Shown here one piece after another: positions 17,674 through 25,961 of a stretch of 64,000 bases of DNA. The notes beneath the pieces were generated by a model. It was not told where the DNA came from and searched no databases. It worked only from the letters and a program-made list of their open reading frames with translations. Both the position numbers and the translations under genes were made by a program. The number at the start of each line of letters is the position of its first letter. Position 1 is the stretch's first letter. Source of the stretch: Pontibacter pamirensis (GTDB taxonomy: Bacteria > Bacteroidota > Bacteroidia > Cytophagales > Hymenobacteraceae); NCBI RefSeq assembly GCF_010015475.1, contig NZ_SSNI01000022.1, positions 1 through 64,000 of the forward strand, given 5' to 3'.

Positions 17674-18534
17674 GCTCTGAGGCCAGCCCAGGTAAAGTGG
17701 CTGGCCTCAGAGCTACAGAAGGATTATCGGGTATCGGTCAGAAGAGCCTGTAAGGTGGTGCAGTTTCACCGCTCCGGCTGGTATTACCGCTCCAAGGCCA
17801 GGGACAGTTCAATTATCAGGAAACGGATGCAGGAGATCGCCCAGGTGCGGGTTCGCTACGGCTTCTGGCGTATCTTCGTCTTGCTCAGGCGGGAAGGTTG
17901 GCGGGACAACCATAAGCGCGTGTACCGCCTCTATAAGGACGAGGGGCTGAATCTAAGGAGCAAGCGGCCCAGGAGAAGCAAAGCTGCGGCCCATCGGCTG
18001 GAACGCCCAGAGCTCTCTACTAACCATGAGTGCTGGAGCATGGATTTCGTGGCAGACCAGCTCTTCGACGGCAGGAAATTCCGCTGCTTAACTGTAGTGG
18101 ATAATTATAGCCGCCAATGCCCAGCGATTCAGGTGGGAGAGTCACTGAAGGGAGAAGATGTGGTAGCCGCTTTGGAGCGCATCAGGCAGGACACTAAAAA
18201 GCTGCCCAAGCGTATACAGGTGGACAACGGCAGCGAGTTTATCTCGAAGGCGCTGGATAGGTGGGCTTATGAAAACAAAGTAACGCTGGACTTCTCCAGG
18301 CCAGGCAAACCCACGGATAACGCCTTTATCGAGTCATTTAACGGTAGCTTCCGGGATGAGTGCCTGAACATCAACTGGTTCCTTAGTCTGGAAGACGCAA
18401 GGGAGAAGATAGAGGCCTGGAGACAGGAGTACAACTGCTTCCGACCCCACAGTTCATTAGGTGACATAACTCCGGAAGAGTGGGTAAAAGATAATATAGT
18501 GAAACCCGAATTTTCTACTTTTGACCGGCCCTAA
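17674..18534 (+). pseudogene. IS3-type OrfB transposase, separated from OrfA
   Basis: An open frame with the HTH_21 segment ([18 protein letters not shown]) and the integrase core: DDE residues in [18 protein letters not shown] and [13 protein letters not shown]. The conserved end [14 protein letters not shown] is present. The usual internal ATG is at 17755, but homologous coding begins at 17674 (ALRPAQVKW), where host sequence resumes after the IS110-type insertion. OrfB is itself intact, but cannot be made as an OrfAB fusion in this state. The truncated copies at 5.2 kb and 8.3 kb belong to the same or a close element. Confidence 0.85.
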
Positions 18535-18650
18535 AAATGGGAGGAGCTCACTTAAATCTGCCTATCAAAATTCTCCAATCAAATGTAGCAACTCCTTTAA
18601 CGTGGATTCTTAAATTTCTGTAGCGTATAGCGGCTATTTTACAATTGAAA

Positions 18651-18670
18651 AATACTGAATTTTCAGTATT
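18651..18670. promoter_or_regulatory. Operator-like palindrome, copy 2
   Basis: AATACTGAA-TT-TTCAGTATT, a perfect 9-2-9 palindrome with arms identical to the copy at 8469-8488. It lies 53 bases before the preferred ATG of the alpha/beta hydrolase gene and 101 bases past the IS3 right end, so it does not belong to the IS. An AT-rich promoter-like segment (TTATATAATCC, then TATAGTATTTAG) follows. Confidence 0.65.
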
Positions 18671-18723
18671 TTATATAATCCAGGTTGCCTTTAAATTGTA
18701 TAGTATTTAGTAATCTTCCTGTC

Positions 18724-20115
18724 ATGAGAAACAACCCGCAGGTTTTCCTCAAAAACTACGACAATGTAGTTGAATCGTTTGGTGGCAGGTGGGTAACAAA
18801 ACCAACCGCCATTTTAATTTTACATGGGGTGGGGCACCAGAACCCACTCGAAACACTGGATGTATTTAGCAGGGGCCTGCTCGAAACTTTTGGGAAAGCG
18901 GGCTTCAACCTGCGGGCGGAGCACCACCTGGCTAAGAAATTGACCTCGGACAGTCAAGTGCCCTGGTTCGATAATTTCCTGCGCCTTGCAGACGTAAACG
19001 GCGGGAAGGCCCCACTGGATATATACGAATATTACTGGGCAAACCAAACCGAGGATCAGGCCATACTCCGCGACACAAACAAATGGCTGAACAATGTAAC
19101 ACGGAGTGCCCGTAAGTTTTATCACGAAAAGAAAGAGTTTGCAGAGCGCCACCAAGATAGCAGCCTATTTATAAAGAACGGCAAGTTCAATCCTTTTACT
19201 TATTGGCTTTGTATAAGTTTTGTGCCTCAAGTGTTTCTGCTTTTGGATTTGTTGCGGAAAGGGTTCTCAAAGTTGCTAACGGCTATTCCGATAGTTGGTT
19301 CCCTGTTATCCATGCTGTTTCAAGGCGGCACAGAAGACCGGGTTAATAAAATGGCAAATTTTTTAAATGATGTTACAATCTACAACACCACCGACGCCAA
19401 GTCTAGGTTCTTCAAAATCAGGAACTGCATTCTCGATGGTGCCGTACAGGCGCTTAAGTACCTGCTCGAAGCAAGAAAAACGGATGATGACAAACTGAAA
19501 TTTTCTTATGGACAGGTATTGGTAGCCGGGCTCTCCCTGGGGAGTCAGGTAGCCTTTGACGCCATCAACAGGCTAAACCATTTGGTGAACCAATGCGAGA
19601 TTTCAGGCTACCAGGGCAATGGGGCCTGCAGCTTCGACCCGGCAGAAGCTTCGATTTCTGAGCGCCTGATTGGCTTGGTTTCCTTTGGCAGCCCCCTTGA
19701 TAAAATTGCTTTCTTCTTTAAGGAACAGGTGACCAGGGAGGAGTATGTCCGGCGCCAGCTAATCCGTAATTTTCATGGGTTTAAGCAACGCAACTGGTTG
19801 GAAGATACACCGAATGACCTTGCAATTAAGCCTTGCGAGAGCCGGCTTTTTGAAGAGGTGCCCTGGCGCAACTACTGGGACAGGAAAGACTACATCAGCG
19901 GCTCCCTGGATTATTACCAGGGTGTAACTAATGTCAACTGCGCCTTCCCCGCTAATTTTCTTAGCTTCACCCACAGCGACTATTGGAACTGCCAGAACAT
20001 GTACGGTGAAATTATAGAGTATTTTCTGTTGCCAAAATTCAATGATAATGTAGGACAACCGAATGATGAAGATAATAATATGAATCTTCCAGAGAGCGAC
20101 TTAGCACTCGTTTAA
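18724..20115 (+). CDS. Alpha/beta hydrolase with internal membrane segments
   Basis: A 463-residue serine hydrolase from the ATG at 18724 (MRNNPQVFLKNYD); the frame opens at 18685, but that start would sit within promoter sequence. The oxyanion motif LHGVGHQ is at 34-39 and the nucleophile elbow GLSLGS puts the catalytic serine at 271. An SFGSPLDK strand and a late His (SFTHSDYW) complete the usual lipase-like arrangement. Two hydrophobic stretches (about 160-176 and 185-199) suggest membrane contact. The substrate could be a lipid. It heads the second cluster under the shared palindrome. Confidence 0.75.
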   Translation: MRNNPQVFLKNYDNVVESFGGRWVTKPTAILILHGVGHQNPLETLDVFSRGLLETFGKAGFNLRAEHHLAKKLTSDSQVPWFDNFLRLADVNGGKAPLDIYEYYWANQTEDQAILRDTNKWLNNVTRSARKFYHEKKEFAERHQDSSLFIKNGKFNPFTYWLCISFVPQVFLLLDLLRKGFSKLLTAIPIVGSLLSMLFQGGTEDRVNKMANFLNDVTIYNTTDAKSRFFKIRNCILDGAVQALKYLLEARKTDDDKLKFSYGQVLVAGLSLGSQVAFDAINRLNHLVNQCEISGYQGNGACSFDPAEASISERLIGLVSFGSPLDKIAFFFKEQVTREEYVRRQLIRNFHGFKQRNWLEDTPNDLAIKPCESRLFEEVPWRNYWDRKDYISGSLDYYQGVTNVNCAFPANFLSFTHSDYWNCQNMYGEIIEYFLLPKFNDNVGQPNDEDNNMNLPESDLALV

Positions 20116-20162
20116 CGTGTGATGTTAGTTCTGGTGCTGTCTTTCAAATTAACTTGTTTCCA

Positions 20163-21071
20163 ATGTCAAATTTTCAGATTTCACACACCCTGTTGGCCAA
20201 CCTGTGCCGCCGCAACCGGTTCCCAGTAGCGCAGGAACTCATGATTTTTTTAGGCATCCGTGGCTCGCTGCCGGTCTTCCCTGAAAATCATGCCTTTGCT
20301 ACGACCCATGACCTAATGCTAAGTTCTACCGACCACCAGCACCCCCGGTGTACATTGGTGCAGTGGCTGCCTGCGCAGGGGCTGTTAGCTGTTTTCCCGG
20401 GGAGTACGGTTCCGCACCTGAAGTACATCCGAAAAGCTATGACACGGGGTGGGGCAGGGGCCAATCAAATGCTGACAGGCTATTACGCGGATTATCGCAA
20501 AGGAGATCACAACCTGAGTTCCCCGCCCACCAGGCACCGGGCCTTCCGTCAGATGGAAGCGCGCTATGTACTCCGGACGCTGGACGATGAAGTGTACGAA
20601 GCCGATGACCGGATGGAATTCAACAACCCGTTCGATAACTTACACGCAGCCTGGAGCATGGGCGTGAACCACGCAGATTTTGCCAGCGCTGGCTGCCAGG
20701 TCGTCGTTGGGTATCCAAAATGTACTAGGCGAGGGGGTTCCCCGGACAGCGGTCCTTGGGCCAGCTTCGTCCGCAACGCCTATGCTCAAACACAGGATCA
20801 CTTCCCGTATGCGTTGCTGACAGGCCAGGATTATTACCGTGCCGCTGCAGGCACTTTTGATGCCTCTGACTACCGCCTGCGCTACGGCTCTGTGGGAGAA
20901 GAGGTCAGGCTGTTGCAGCAAAGGCTGAAAGCAAAGCGTTTTTATGAAGGAATAGTGGATGATAAATTCGGCTCCCGAACGATGAACGCGGTGCTGGCAT
21001 TTCAACGGTCCGCTTTTGGAGTCGATGCTGCAGATGGTATCGTGGGGCCTGTTACGCTGAGTGCCCTTTGA
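20163..21071 (+). CDS. Protein with C-terminal peptidoglycan-binding domain, possible L,D-transpeptidase-like core
   Basis: A 302-residue protein from MSNFQ at 20163. The last 65 residues are a PG_binding_1 repeat (GSVGEEVRLLQQRLKAKRFY ... DGIVGPVTLSAL). The core has a His in DNLHAAW (161) and a Cys in FASAGCQVVVGYP (178), spaced and shaped like the His and SxGC of YkuD-type L,D-transpeptidases, but the match is weak. There is no signal peptide. It follows the alpha/beta hydrolase gene after 47 bases and is probably co-transcribed with it. Confidence 0.6.
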   Translation: MSNFQISHTLLANLCRRNRFPVAQELMIFLGIRGSLPVFPENHAFATTHDLMLSSTDHQHPRCTLVQWLPAQGLLAVFPGSTVPHLKYIRKAMTRGGAGANQMLTGYYADYRKGDHNLSSPPTRHRAFRQMEARYVLRTLDDEVYEADDRMEFNNPFDNLHAAWSMGVNHADFASAGCQVVVGYPKCTRRGGSPDSGPWASFVRNAYAQTQDHFPYALLTGQDYYRAAAGTFDASDYRLRYGSVGEEVRLLQQRLKAKRFYEGIVDDKFGSRTMNAVLAFQRSAFGVDAADGIVGPVTLSAL

Positions 21072-21094
21072 GGTTTCGGGTTAGTTTGATATAA

Positions 21095-21137
21095 GCATTT
21101 GATGGTGCTTTTCTATTGGAAAGGCAACATCAAATGC
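21095..21137 (+). terminator. Long hairpin after the second hydrolase cluster
   Basis: A 14-bp stem with one mismatch (21095-21108 with 21124-21137, arms starting GCATTTGATG) with an inner pairable CTTTTC/GGAAAG. It lies 23 bases after the stop of the peptidoglycan-binding gene. No T run follows, so it may be an RNA-stabilising hairpin rather than a classic terminator. Confidence 0.5.
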
Positions 21138-21237
21138 AGAAATAAACAGCAGTTTGGAAGAAGGAGAATTGACTCTTGTGCTGATGTTATGCCCTTTTTT
21201 AAATAAAATAAAACACTAAATTATAAACACAACTAAC

Positions 21238-21729
21238 ATGGATGCCTCACTTATATTCGACAAAGATTTAATCAAAATATTAATTCCTTTTATCTCAACA
21301 GTCTTCGCCGTTATTTTGGGAGCTTACCAATTCACGGTTACAAAGCACAGGAATAAGATCAAGCTTGATCTGGAGATTCTTAAATTATTCGGCGATGTCG
21401 TAAGCAAGGATGCTCCGGAATATAAAAAGTTTGAGAACATAATGAAAAAGAAAATATCGAAAGCATACAGACCAAATGAAGAAAGAACCGATCTGGATAG
21501 AAGTGATCTCTTTTGGGGTGTAATAGCGCTAGTAACCTCAATTATTTTCCTTGATTACATTGAAGAATACCCTTCTAAAGCAATTTTCTTTCATTATATA
21601 TCCATTTTTGCTTTATCTATTCTTGGAATGATAGGAATCTATTGTGGTATGGAGCGTAAATTCAGGTATATCAGGAATAAAAGAAAAAATCTTTTAGCGC
21701 CTTCCAATTCTAAAGCGGCGGCTGTTTAA
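21238..21729 (+). CDS. Small membrane protein
   Basis: A 163-residue protein with three probable membrane helices: about 10-31 (ILIPFISTVFAVILGAYQF), 91-108 (LFWGVIALVTSIIFLDYI) and 118-138 (FHYISIFALSILGMIGIYCG). A lysine-rich cytoplasmic loop lies between the first two and a basic tail follows the last. No family recognised. It is 166 bases downstream of the peptidoglycan-binding gene, beyond a hairpin, so it may be the last gene of that cluster or independent. In hydrolase clusters a small membrane protein may be an anchor, immunity or pore component. Confidence 0.55.
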   Translation: MDASLIFDKDLIKILIPFISTVFAVILGAYQFTVTKHRNKIKLDLEILKLFGDVVSKDAPEYKKFENIMKKKISKAYRPNEERTDLDRSDLFWGVIALVTSIIFLDYIEEYPSKAIFFHYISIFALSILGMIGIYCGMERKFRYIRNKRKNLLAPSNSKAAAV

Positions 21730-22418
21730 AATGTATTGAAATAGTTAATGATATTACTTTCCTTCTCAATACAGAAAGTGCTATGATATCAATTAATACT
21801 GGCAATCAGAATGATGTGGAATATTAACTTGTGGAAAGGTACAGCAGAGGAACTTGCAATTAATATATCTTTGACTTTATCAAAGACTTCCTGTTTTTCG
21901 ATGTTATAGATAAACTACAAAACTTCACTGGCAGTTTATGCTCATCTGGTTCCTTTGCTAAAACAATCGCTTGAGCTTACAGTATAAGCTAGCTTAAAAA
22001 ATTAGCAGATTTGACACTTTGGCTATAAAGAAAGTAATTAATAATGTTACTTTAAGGGTGTTAAAAGCTGTATAATGTTTTTCATTTCCCTGTTTACATC
22101 ACATCAATGGATATTTTGCCTGCTCTTCTCCTTCCTATGCAATAATATTCCATGTTACTTCATAGCGCTAATCTTCCTTTGTTAATTAGTCATATTTAAA
22201 GTAAATTTAATGATATATAAGTTGCCTTTGGCGCCGTCTTTTATTATTCGTTTTCACATACGAAACTTAACTGTTGACGTCTAAACCTTCTTTCTTCTAT
22301 TTCTTGCTAGATATAGAAGTCATATGTTAACAATCACTGCTCTCTACCCTTAACCACCTTCTGTGGGTTAAAATTTTGATGTTCTAAAGGTTCTCAGTAA
22401 AACATTATCCCGCTTTTC
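21730..22418. other. AT-rich intergenic stretch
   Basis: About 690 bases without a supported gene, RNA or clear repeat. It probably contains the promoter of the PAS/LuxR regulator. It also marks the end of the hydrolase island. Confidence 0.4.
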
Positions 22419-23237
22419 ATGCAGCCAGTAACAGAGAAGAACTTAGGTAATCCAGCAGATAAGAGGCTTCCGGAAGAATATTTTAATTTATTAAGGATGT
22501 GGCAAACTCCAGCCTATGGGCAGGTTGCAATAGATTTCGAGATCAATTTCATAAACAATCCCTGCATAAGAGCAATGATGGATCATTCTGCGTGTGTCAC
22601 TAAGATACTGGATTTGCGCACGCAGGAGTTTAGCTTCATTAGCAGCAATGCTAAGGCAGTCTTCGGTTACAGTAGAAATCATTTCCTCGAAAACGGCCTG
22701 AGTTTCTGTAACAAGATAGCACATCCGGAAGACCTGCATATAACCTGGAAATTGAAAAAAAATATATGGGACTACATACTTACTGTTCCTTCATGGAGCC
22801 AGGCGCAGTACAAATTTAACTATGACTACCGCATTATAAGACCAGATGGAAAAGAAGCCAGGATTTTAGCACAAAATTCGGTTCTCCAGTTAGACTGCAA
22901 AGGTAACATTACACATGTGCTGGGGACATACTCTGATATCTCTCATTGGAAGAAGAGTGAGCAGCAGATAGCCTCTATTGTCTCGAGTGCTAAAAATACC
23001 TGCTTCTTCATTTCACCTGAAACTTCAGATATTAGTGATAAATATGCCGTCTTGAGTAAGCGGGAACTCGAAATTGTGAAGTTGATGGCGGAAGGCTATA
23101 GCAGCAAACTCATTGCAGAAAAGCTCTTCATTAGTTTCCATACTGTTAATACGCATAGACAGAAAATTTTAGAAAAAACCAAAGCTCAAAATACTGGAAG
23201 CTTAGTACAGTTTGCCTATTCTCATGGATTGATATGA
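22419..23237 (+). CDS. PAS-domain LuxR-type transcription regulator
   Basis: A 272-residue regulator. Residues about 55-175 form a PAS fold (FSFISSNAKAVFGYSRNHFL, then a PAC-like GNITHVLGTYSDISHWKKSE). The C-terminal 60 residues are a LuxR-type helix-turn-helix (LSKRELEIVKLMAEGYSSKL, then FISFHTVNTHRQKI). The PAS domain may bind a small ligand or sense redox state. It stands alone, 160 bases from the RadC-like gene on the other strand. It is the only obvious transcription factor near the hydrolase clusters, but no link to their palindrome is shown. Confidence 0.85.
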   Translation: MQPVTEKNLGNPADKRLPEEYFNLLRMWQTPAYGQVAIDFEINFINNPCIRAMMDHSACVTKILDLRTQEFSFISSNAKAVFGYSRNHFLENGLSFCNKIAHPEDLHITWKLKKNIWDYILTVPSWSQAQYKFNYDYRIIRPDGKEARILAQNSVLQLDCKGNITHVLGTYSDISHWKKSEQQIASIVSSAKNTCFFISPETSDISDKYAVLSKRELEIVKLMAEGYSSKLIAEKLFISFHTVNTHRQKILEKTKAQNTGSLVQFAYSHGLI

Positions 23238-23401
23238 TAGTACTGCATTTTTCAGCATGGCTGAAGAGCGAAAGCAAGAGAGTATGATGTATCATATTCC
23301 ATCAGAAGATATAGCCAAAGGTAAACAACTCCGCAAATTGCTATTGTCAGACGTGTGGCTTATATAAGAGGTGTCTTTACTTCCTATGAGCAAAAGAAGG
23401 G

Positions 23402-23872
23402 CTATAAAAGCCCTTCGTCCGCAAGCGAATAGTAACTCTCGCTGGTGATGATGATGTGGTCCAGAACCGCGATGTCGAGTAGTTCCCCGCCCTGTTTTAT
23501 CTTCTTTGTCAGCTGCAGGTCCGCCGCGCTTGGCTTGAGGTTGCCGGAGGGGTGGTTGTGGCAGAGGACGATGGAGGAGGCGCAGGCTTTCAGGGCCGCC
23601 ACGAAAATAATCTTTGGATCCGCCACCGTGCCGGCCACGCCTCCTGTGGAGGTCTCGTAGATGCCCAGCACCTTGTTGTCCCTGTTGAGGAGCATGACCT
23701 TGAACTGCTCCACAAACTCTATCTTGCCCGTGTCCCAACTTTCCTTTAGCACATTGTAGCAATCGGTGGAGCAGATGACCACTGGTCTTTCAGAGGGTTT
23801 TACTTTGGCGCGGTAGGAGAGCTTTATCTCTGCTACTTTTGAGAAGGAGGAGTTTCTGGTGAGCTTTTCCAT
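23402..23872 (-). CDS. radC: RadC-like JAB/MPN domain protein
   Basis: A 156-residue RadC-type protein with the JAMM metalloprotease motif: Glu55 (EFVEQF), His105-x-His107 (CHNHPSGNLKPS) and Asp118. The N-terminal helix-hairpin-helix part of full RadC is missing, as is common in RadC-like proteins of Bacteroidota conjugative elements. Its biochemical activity is not established. It is the leftmost gene with a clear link to the conjugation module and follows the accessory gene at 24276 on the same strand after a terminator-bearing gap. Confidence 0.85.
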   Translation of the reverse strand: MEKLTRNSSFSKVAEIKLSYRAKVKPSERPVVICSTDCYNVLKESWDTGKIEFVEQFKVMLLNRDNKVLGIYETSTGGVAGTVADPKIIFVAALKACASSIVLCHNHPSGNLKPSAADLQLTKKIKQGGELLDIAVLDHIIITSESYYSLADEGLL

Positions 23873-24275
23873 AATCTTTGTCTTTTTAGTGTGAGAAATT
23901 GATTATGGTGCCCCACCTGCCTTCGGGACGGACTAAGGGCAAGGTGGAGACGGCAAAAATGCGGAGGCTCCCCTAGAAGGGATACCCATTTTTTCCGTAC
24001 TACCTTGTCCCGTGTCCGGACTGCAAGGCTACCTTTGCGCCCGAATGAATTGCCCCCGCACTTTTGCATTTCAGTGGCCGGGAGGAATGAGGACTTATGA
24101 CGTGACTGGGAGAGAATTGCTTTGCAGTCCGAAAGAAGAGGGAAGTTTAGAGGTGTTTATTAGAAAGCCCCGGCCTCAACTAAGGAAACCGGGGCTTCGG
24201 GCTATGTAACAGTATTAGTTTAGCACATCCCTAAGCTGCACCGGGGGCAAGCGATCAGGGGAAGCAGTGTTTAAT
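23873..24275 (-). other. Non-coding gap at the left part of the conjugation module
   Basis: About 400 bases between the RadC-like gene and the next minus-strand gene. It contains a strong hairpin at 24165-24197. No intact gene was recognised. The RadC-like gene probably has its own promoter here. Confidence 0.4.
24165..24197 (-). terminator. Terminator-like hairpin
   Basis: A perfect 9-bp GC-rich stem (AAGCCCCGG with CCGGGGCTT) around a 15-base loop. On the minus strand it follows the end of the gene at 24276 by about 80 bases and would end the long leftward tra transcript. Confidence 0.6.
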
Positions 24276-25055
24276 TTACATCGCTATTCCTTTCCTGTGG
24301 GACCGCCTCTCTTCCGGCTGGTCCTGCGCCGTCAGGTCCTTTCCCTTTTGCTGTGCCTGATGCGCTTGCGTCACCTCTGCATCTTGCTTCTGGATTGTCT
24401 CGCGCTTGGTCAGGTGCCGCTGCTCATTGTAGACGTTAATGGTTTTGAACTGCGGGCTAGCCTCAATGTACCTTTTGACCTCGTAGCCCTCTTCCTTCGC
24501 CGTGACCAGTTGCTGGTTCCCCCGCTCGAGGGAACGCAGCAGCCGATCTTTCTGCTGGGGGTCCTGCAGCTCATTGATATGAAACTTTTGGAGTGTCTTC
24601 TCCAGGTCAAAGCCGTAGTTTTCGTGGAACTGCTTCACCTTGTGGTTTCCCTGTTGGTCCTTTGCCTGCGGGGCCAGCTGCAGCCATGCCTTGTAGGGCT
24701 GGTCCTCCGCATTGACCAGTTCCTTGTGCACGGACCGTCCGTTCAGCAGATTATAGGCCTCCTTGGCCGTGATGCCGCTGTTCTTGTTGATGTAGAAGGT
24801 CTGCGAGACTTCCTTGGTGGAATCGTCTGGCTTTAGCTTGGCGTCATACTTGTTGAAGAAGTACATGTCGCTCTGGTCTGACCTGCGGAAGTGCAGGGTG
24901 TAGTCCATTGTGCTATTGTGATGGGGCATCTGAATGCTAAGCCGGAACTCCGGCTGCTGTGCCTGCACATTTTTTTCCAGCTCCCCGTTCAGGCTGGTAC
25001 CGAAGCCCGTGTATTTGAGGCCTTCCTTCAGGTAATCAAGGTTCTTTTCATTCAT
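24276..25055 (-). CDS. Conserved accessory protein of Bacteroidota conjugative elements
   Basis: A 259-residue, highly charged soluble protein starting MNEKNLDYLKEGLKYTGFG, a beginning I recall from hypothetical proteins in conjugative transposons of this phylum. The middle has LHFRRSDQSDMYFFNKYDAK and ITAKEAYNLLNGRSVHKELV; the C-terminus is glutamine-rich and probably disordered. No catalytic motif was recognised. It sits at the end of the tra run, 29 bases after the traN stop, so probably the last gene of that transcript. Confidence 0.7.
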   Translation of the reverse strand: MNEKNLDYLKEGLKYTGFGTSLNGELEKNVQAQQPEFRLSIQMPHHNSTMDYTLHFRRSDQSDMYFFNKYDAKLKPDDSTKEVSQTFYINKNSGITAKEAYNLLNGRSVHKELVNAEDQPYKAWLQLAPQAKDQQGNHKVKQFHENYGFDLEKTLQKFHINELQDPQQKDRLLRSLERGNQQLVTAKEEGYEVKRYIEASPQFKTINVYNEQRHLTKRETIQKQDAEVTQAHQAQQKGKDLTAQDQPEERRSHRKGIAM

Positions 25056-25084
25056 GGTTATAGGATTTATTGGTAAAAATTTAT

Positions 25085-25915
25085 TTAGAGATCAGCTTCA
25101 TATGAGAGAAGGAGCGGGCATGCCTGCAGGATGTCCCTGTCGCGTACCTTTAGTTTGAGGTGCCTGCCGCCGTTCTTCTCAAACAGGTCGAGCACCAGCT
25201 CCTTATGGCGGTTCAAATTGTGCATCTCCAGGGCGAAGACCAGCACCTTCCTGTCACCGGCCTCCACTGTCCTGCCTTCTTCTCCGTAGGCGTAAAGCGG
25301 TAAGAGCTCCGCTTCCTGGGTGGCAGTGCGCTTTGCCTGCTTCCTGTCCCGCACCGTGAAGCGGGTAAAGTCAAGTTCGTAGAGGACAGGGGATGCGTTT
25401 AGGAGCACGACCCGGTAGAAAAGAGTATTCCCCCGGATGTAGATACCCTCCAGCTTGGCCTTTGCCCCGCCTGCCTTGTCCTTGATGCCGTAGTAAAACC
25501 GGTAGTCCTCCGCCAGCTGGCCCGAGATGTTCTCCAGCTGCCTTTGGTTCAGGTCGGCACCTGTAAAAAGCACGGACGTGGCCTGCGCAGCCTTTAGTTG
25601 CAACAGCGTAGTGGCCGGGTGCTCATCATAAACAACAGAGAAGCCATAGAGCCTGCCGTCGGCGGTGATGACGGTGAGGTTCGTTTCCTGGAACCCGGGG
25701 CGGGCGGCTTTCACCTGGAGCACGTTCCCCACATCTGGAGGCGCCTGGGCCAGAATCTCCCCGCTGCCGCGGTCCACGCTCTGTATGGCATAGGGGAAAA
25801 TAAGGCTGGTCGTTTTGTGGAAGGCCAGCCCGAGCCTGTTTTGCTGCTCCTGTGCGTGAGCCTTAAGCTGGCAAATCAGAAAGCACAACAGTGTGATGAG
25901 GATGTATCTGTTCAT
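25085..25915 (-). CDS. traN: Conjugative transfer protein TraN
   Basis: A 276-residue TraN-type protein (DUF4138 group) of the CTnDOT-like transfer system. A signal peptide (ILITLLCFLICQLKAHA) is followed by a beta-rich domain with the typical KTTSLIFPYAIQSVDRG opening. TraN is thought to be the VirB9-like outer part of the core complex. It follows traM at a 46-base gap on the minus strand. Confidence 0.9.
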   Translation of the reverse strand: MNRYILITLLCFLICQLKAHAQEQQNRLGLAFHKTTSLIFPYAIQSVDRGSGEILAQAPPDVGNVLQVKAARPGFQETNLTVITADGRLYGFSVVYDEHPATTLLQLKAAQATSVLFTGADLNQRQLENISGQLAEDYRFYYGIKDKAGGAKAKLEGIYIRGNTLFYRVVLLNASPVLYELDFTRFTVRDRKQAKRTATQEAELLPLYAYGEEGRTVEAGDRKVLVFALEMHNLNRHKELVLDLFEKNGGRHLKLKVRDRDILQACPLLLSYEADL

Positions 25916-25961
25916 GGTTTTGCGTTAAGATGATGTAGCGTTAAGAATGAGTTGAAAGGAT

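Larger units (their letters stand above)
15797..18550 (+). mobile_element. IS3-type element interrupted by an IS110-type element
   Basis: Left end at 15797 (TGTAACCTTCTCC), right end at 18550 (GGAGGAGCTCA). Removing the inserted 16156-17673 segment leaves about 1236 bases, the usual size for IS3 elements, and rejoins an open frame. The terminal repeats are imperfect. The flanking bases (AAG left, CTT right) do not form a direct target duplication, which suggests that the two flanks were brought together by recombination between IS copies. Confidence 0.75.

Noticed and set aside
24267..24836. A 189-codon leucine-rich plus-strand frame that looks like a membrane protein
   Set aside because: Exactly antisense to the conserved 259-residue element gene; the leucines come from the reverse complement of Gln/Lys/Glu codons.
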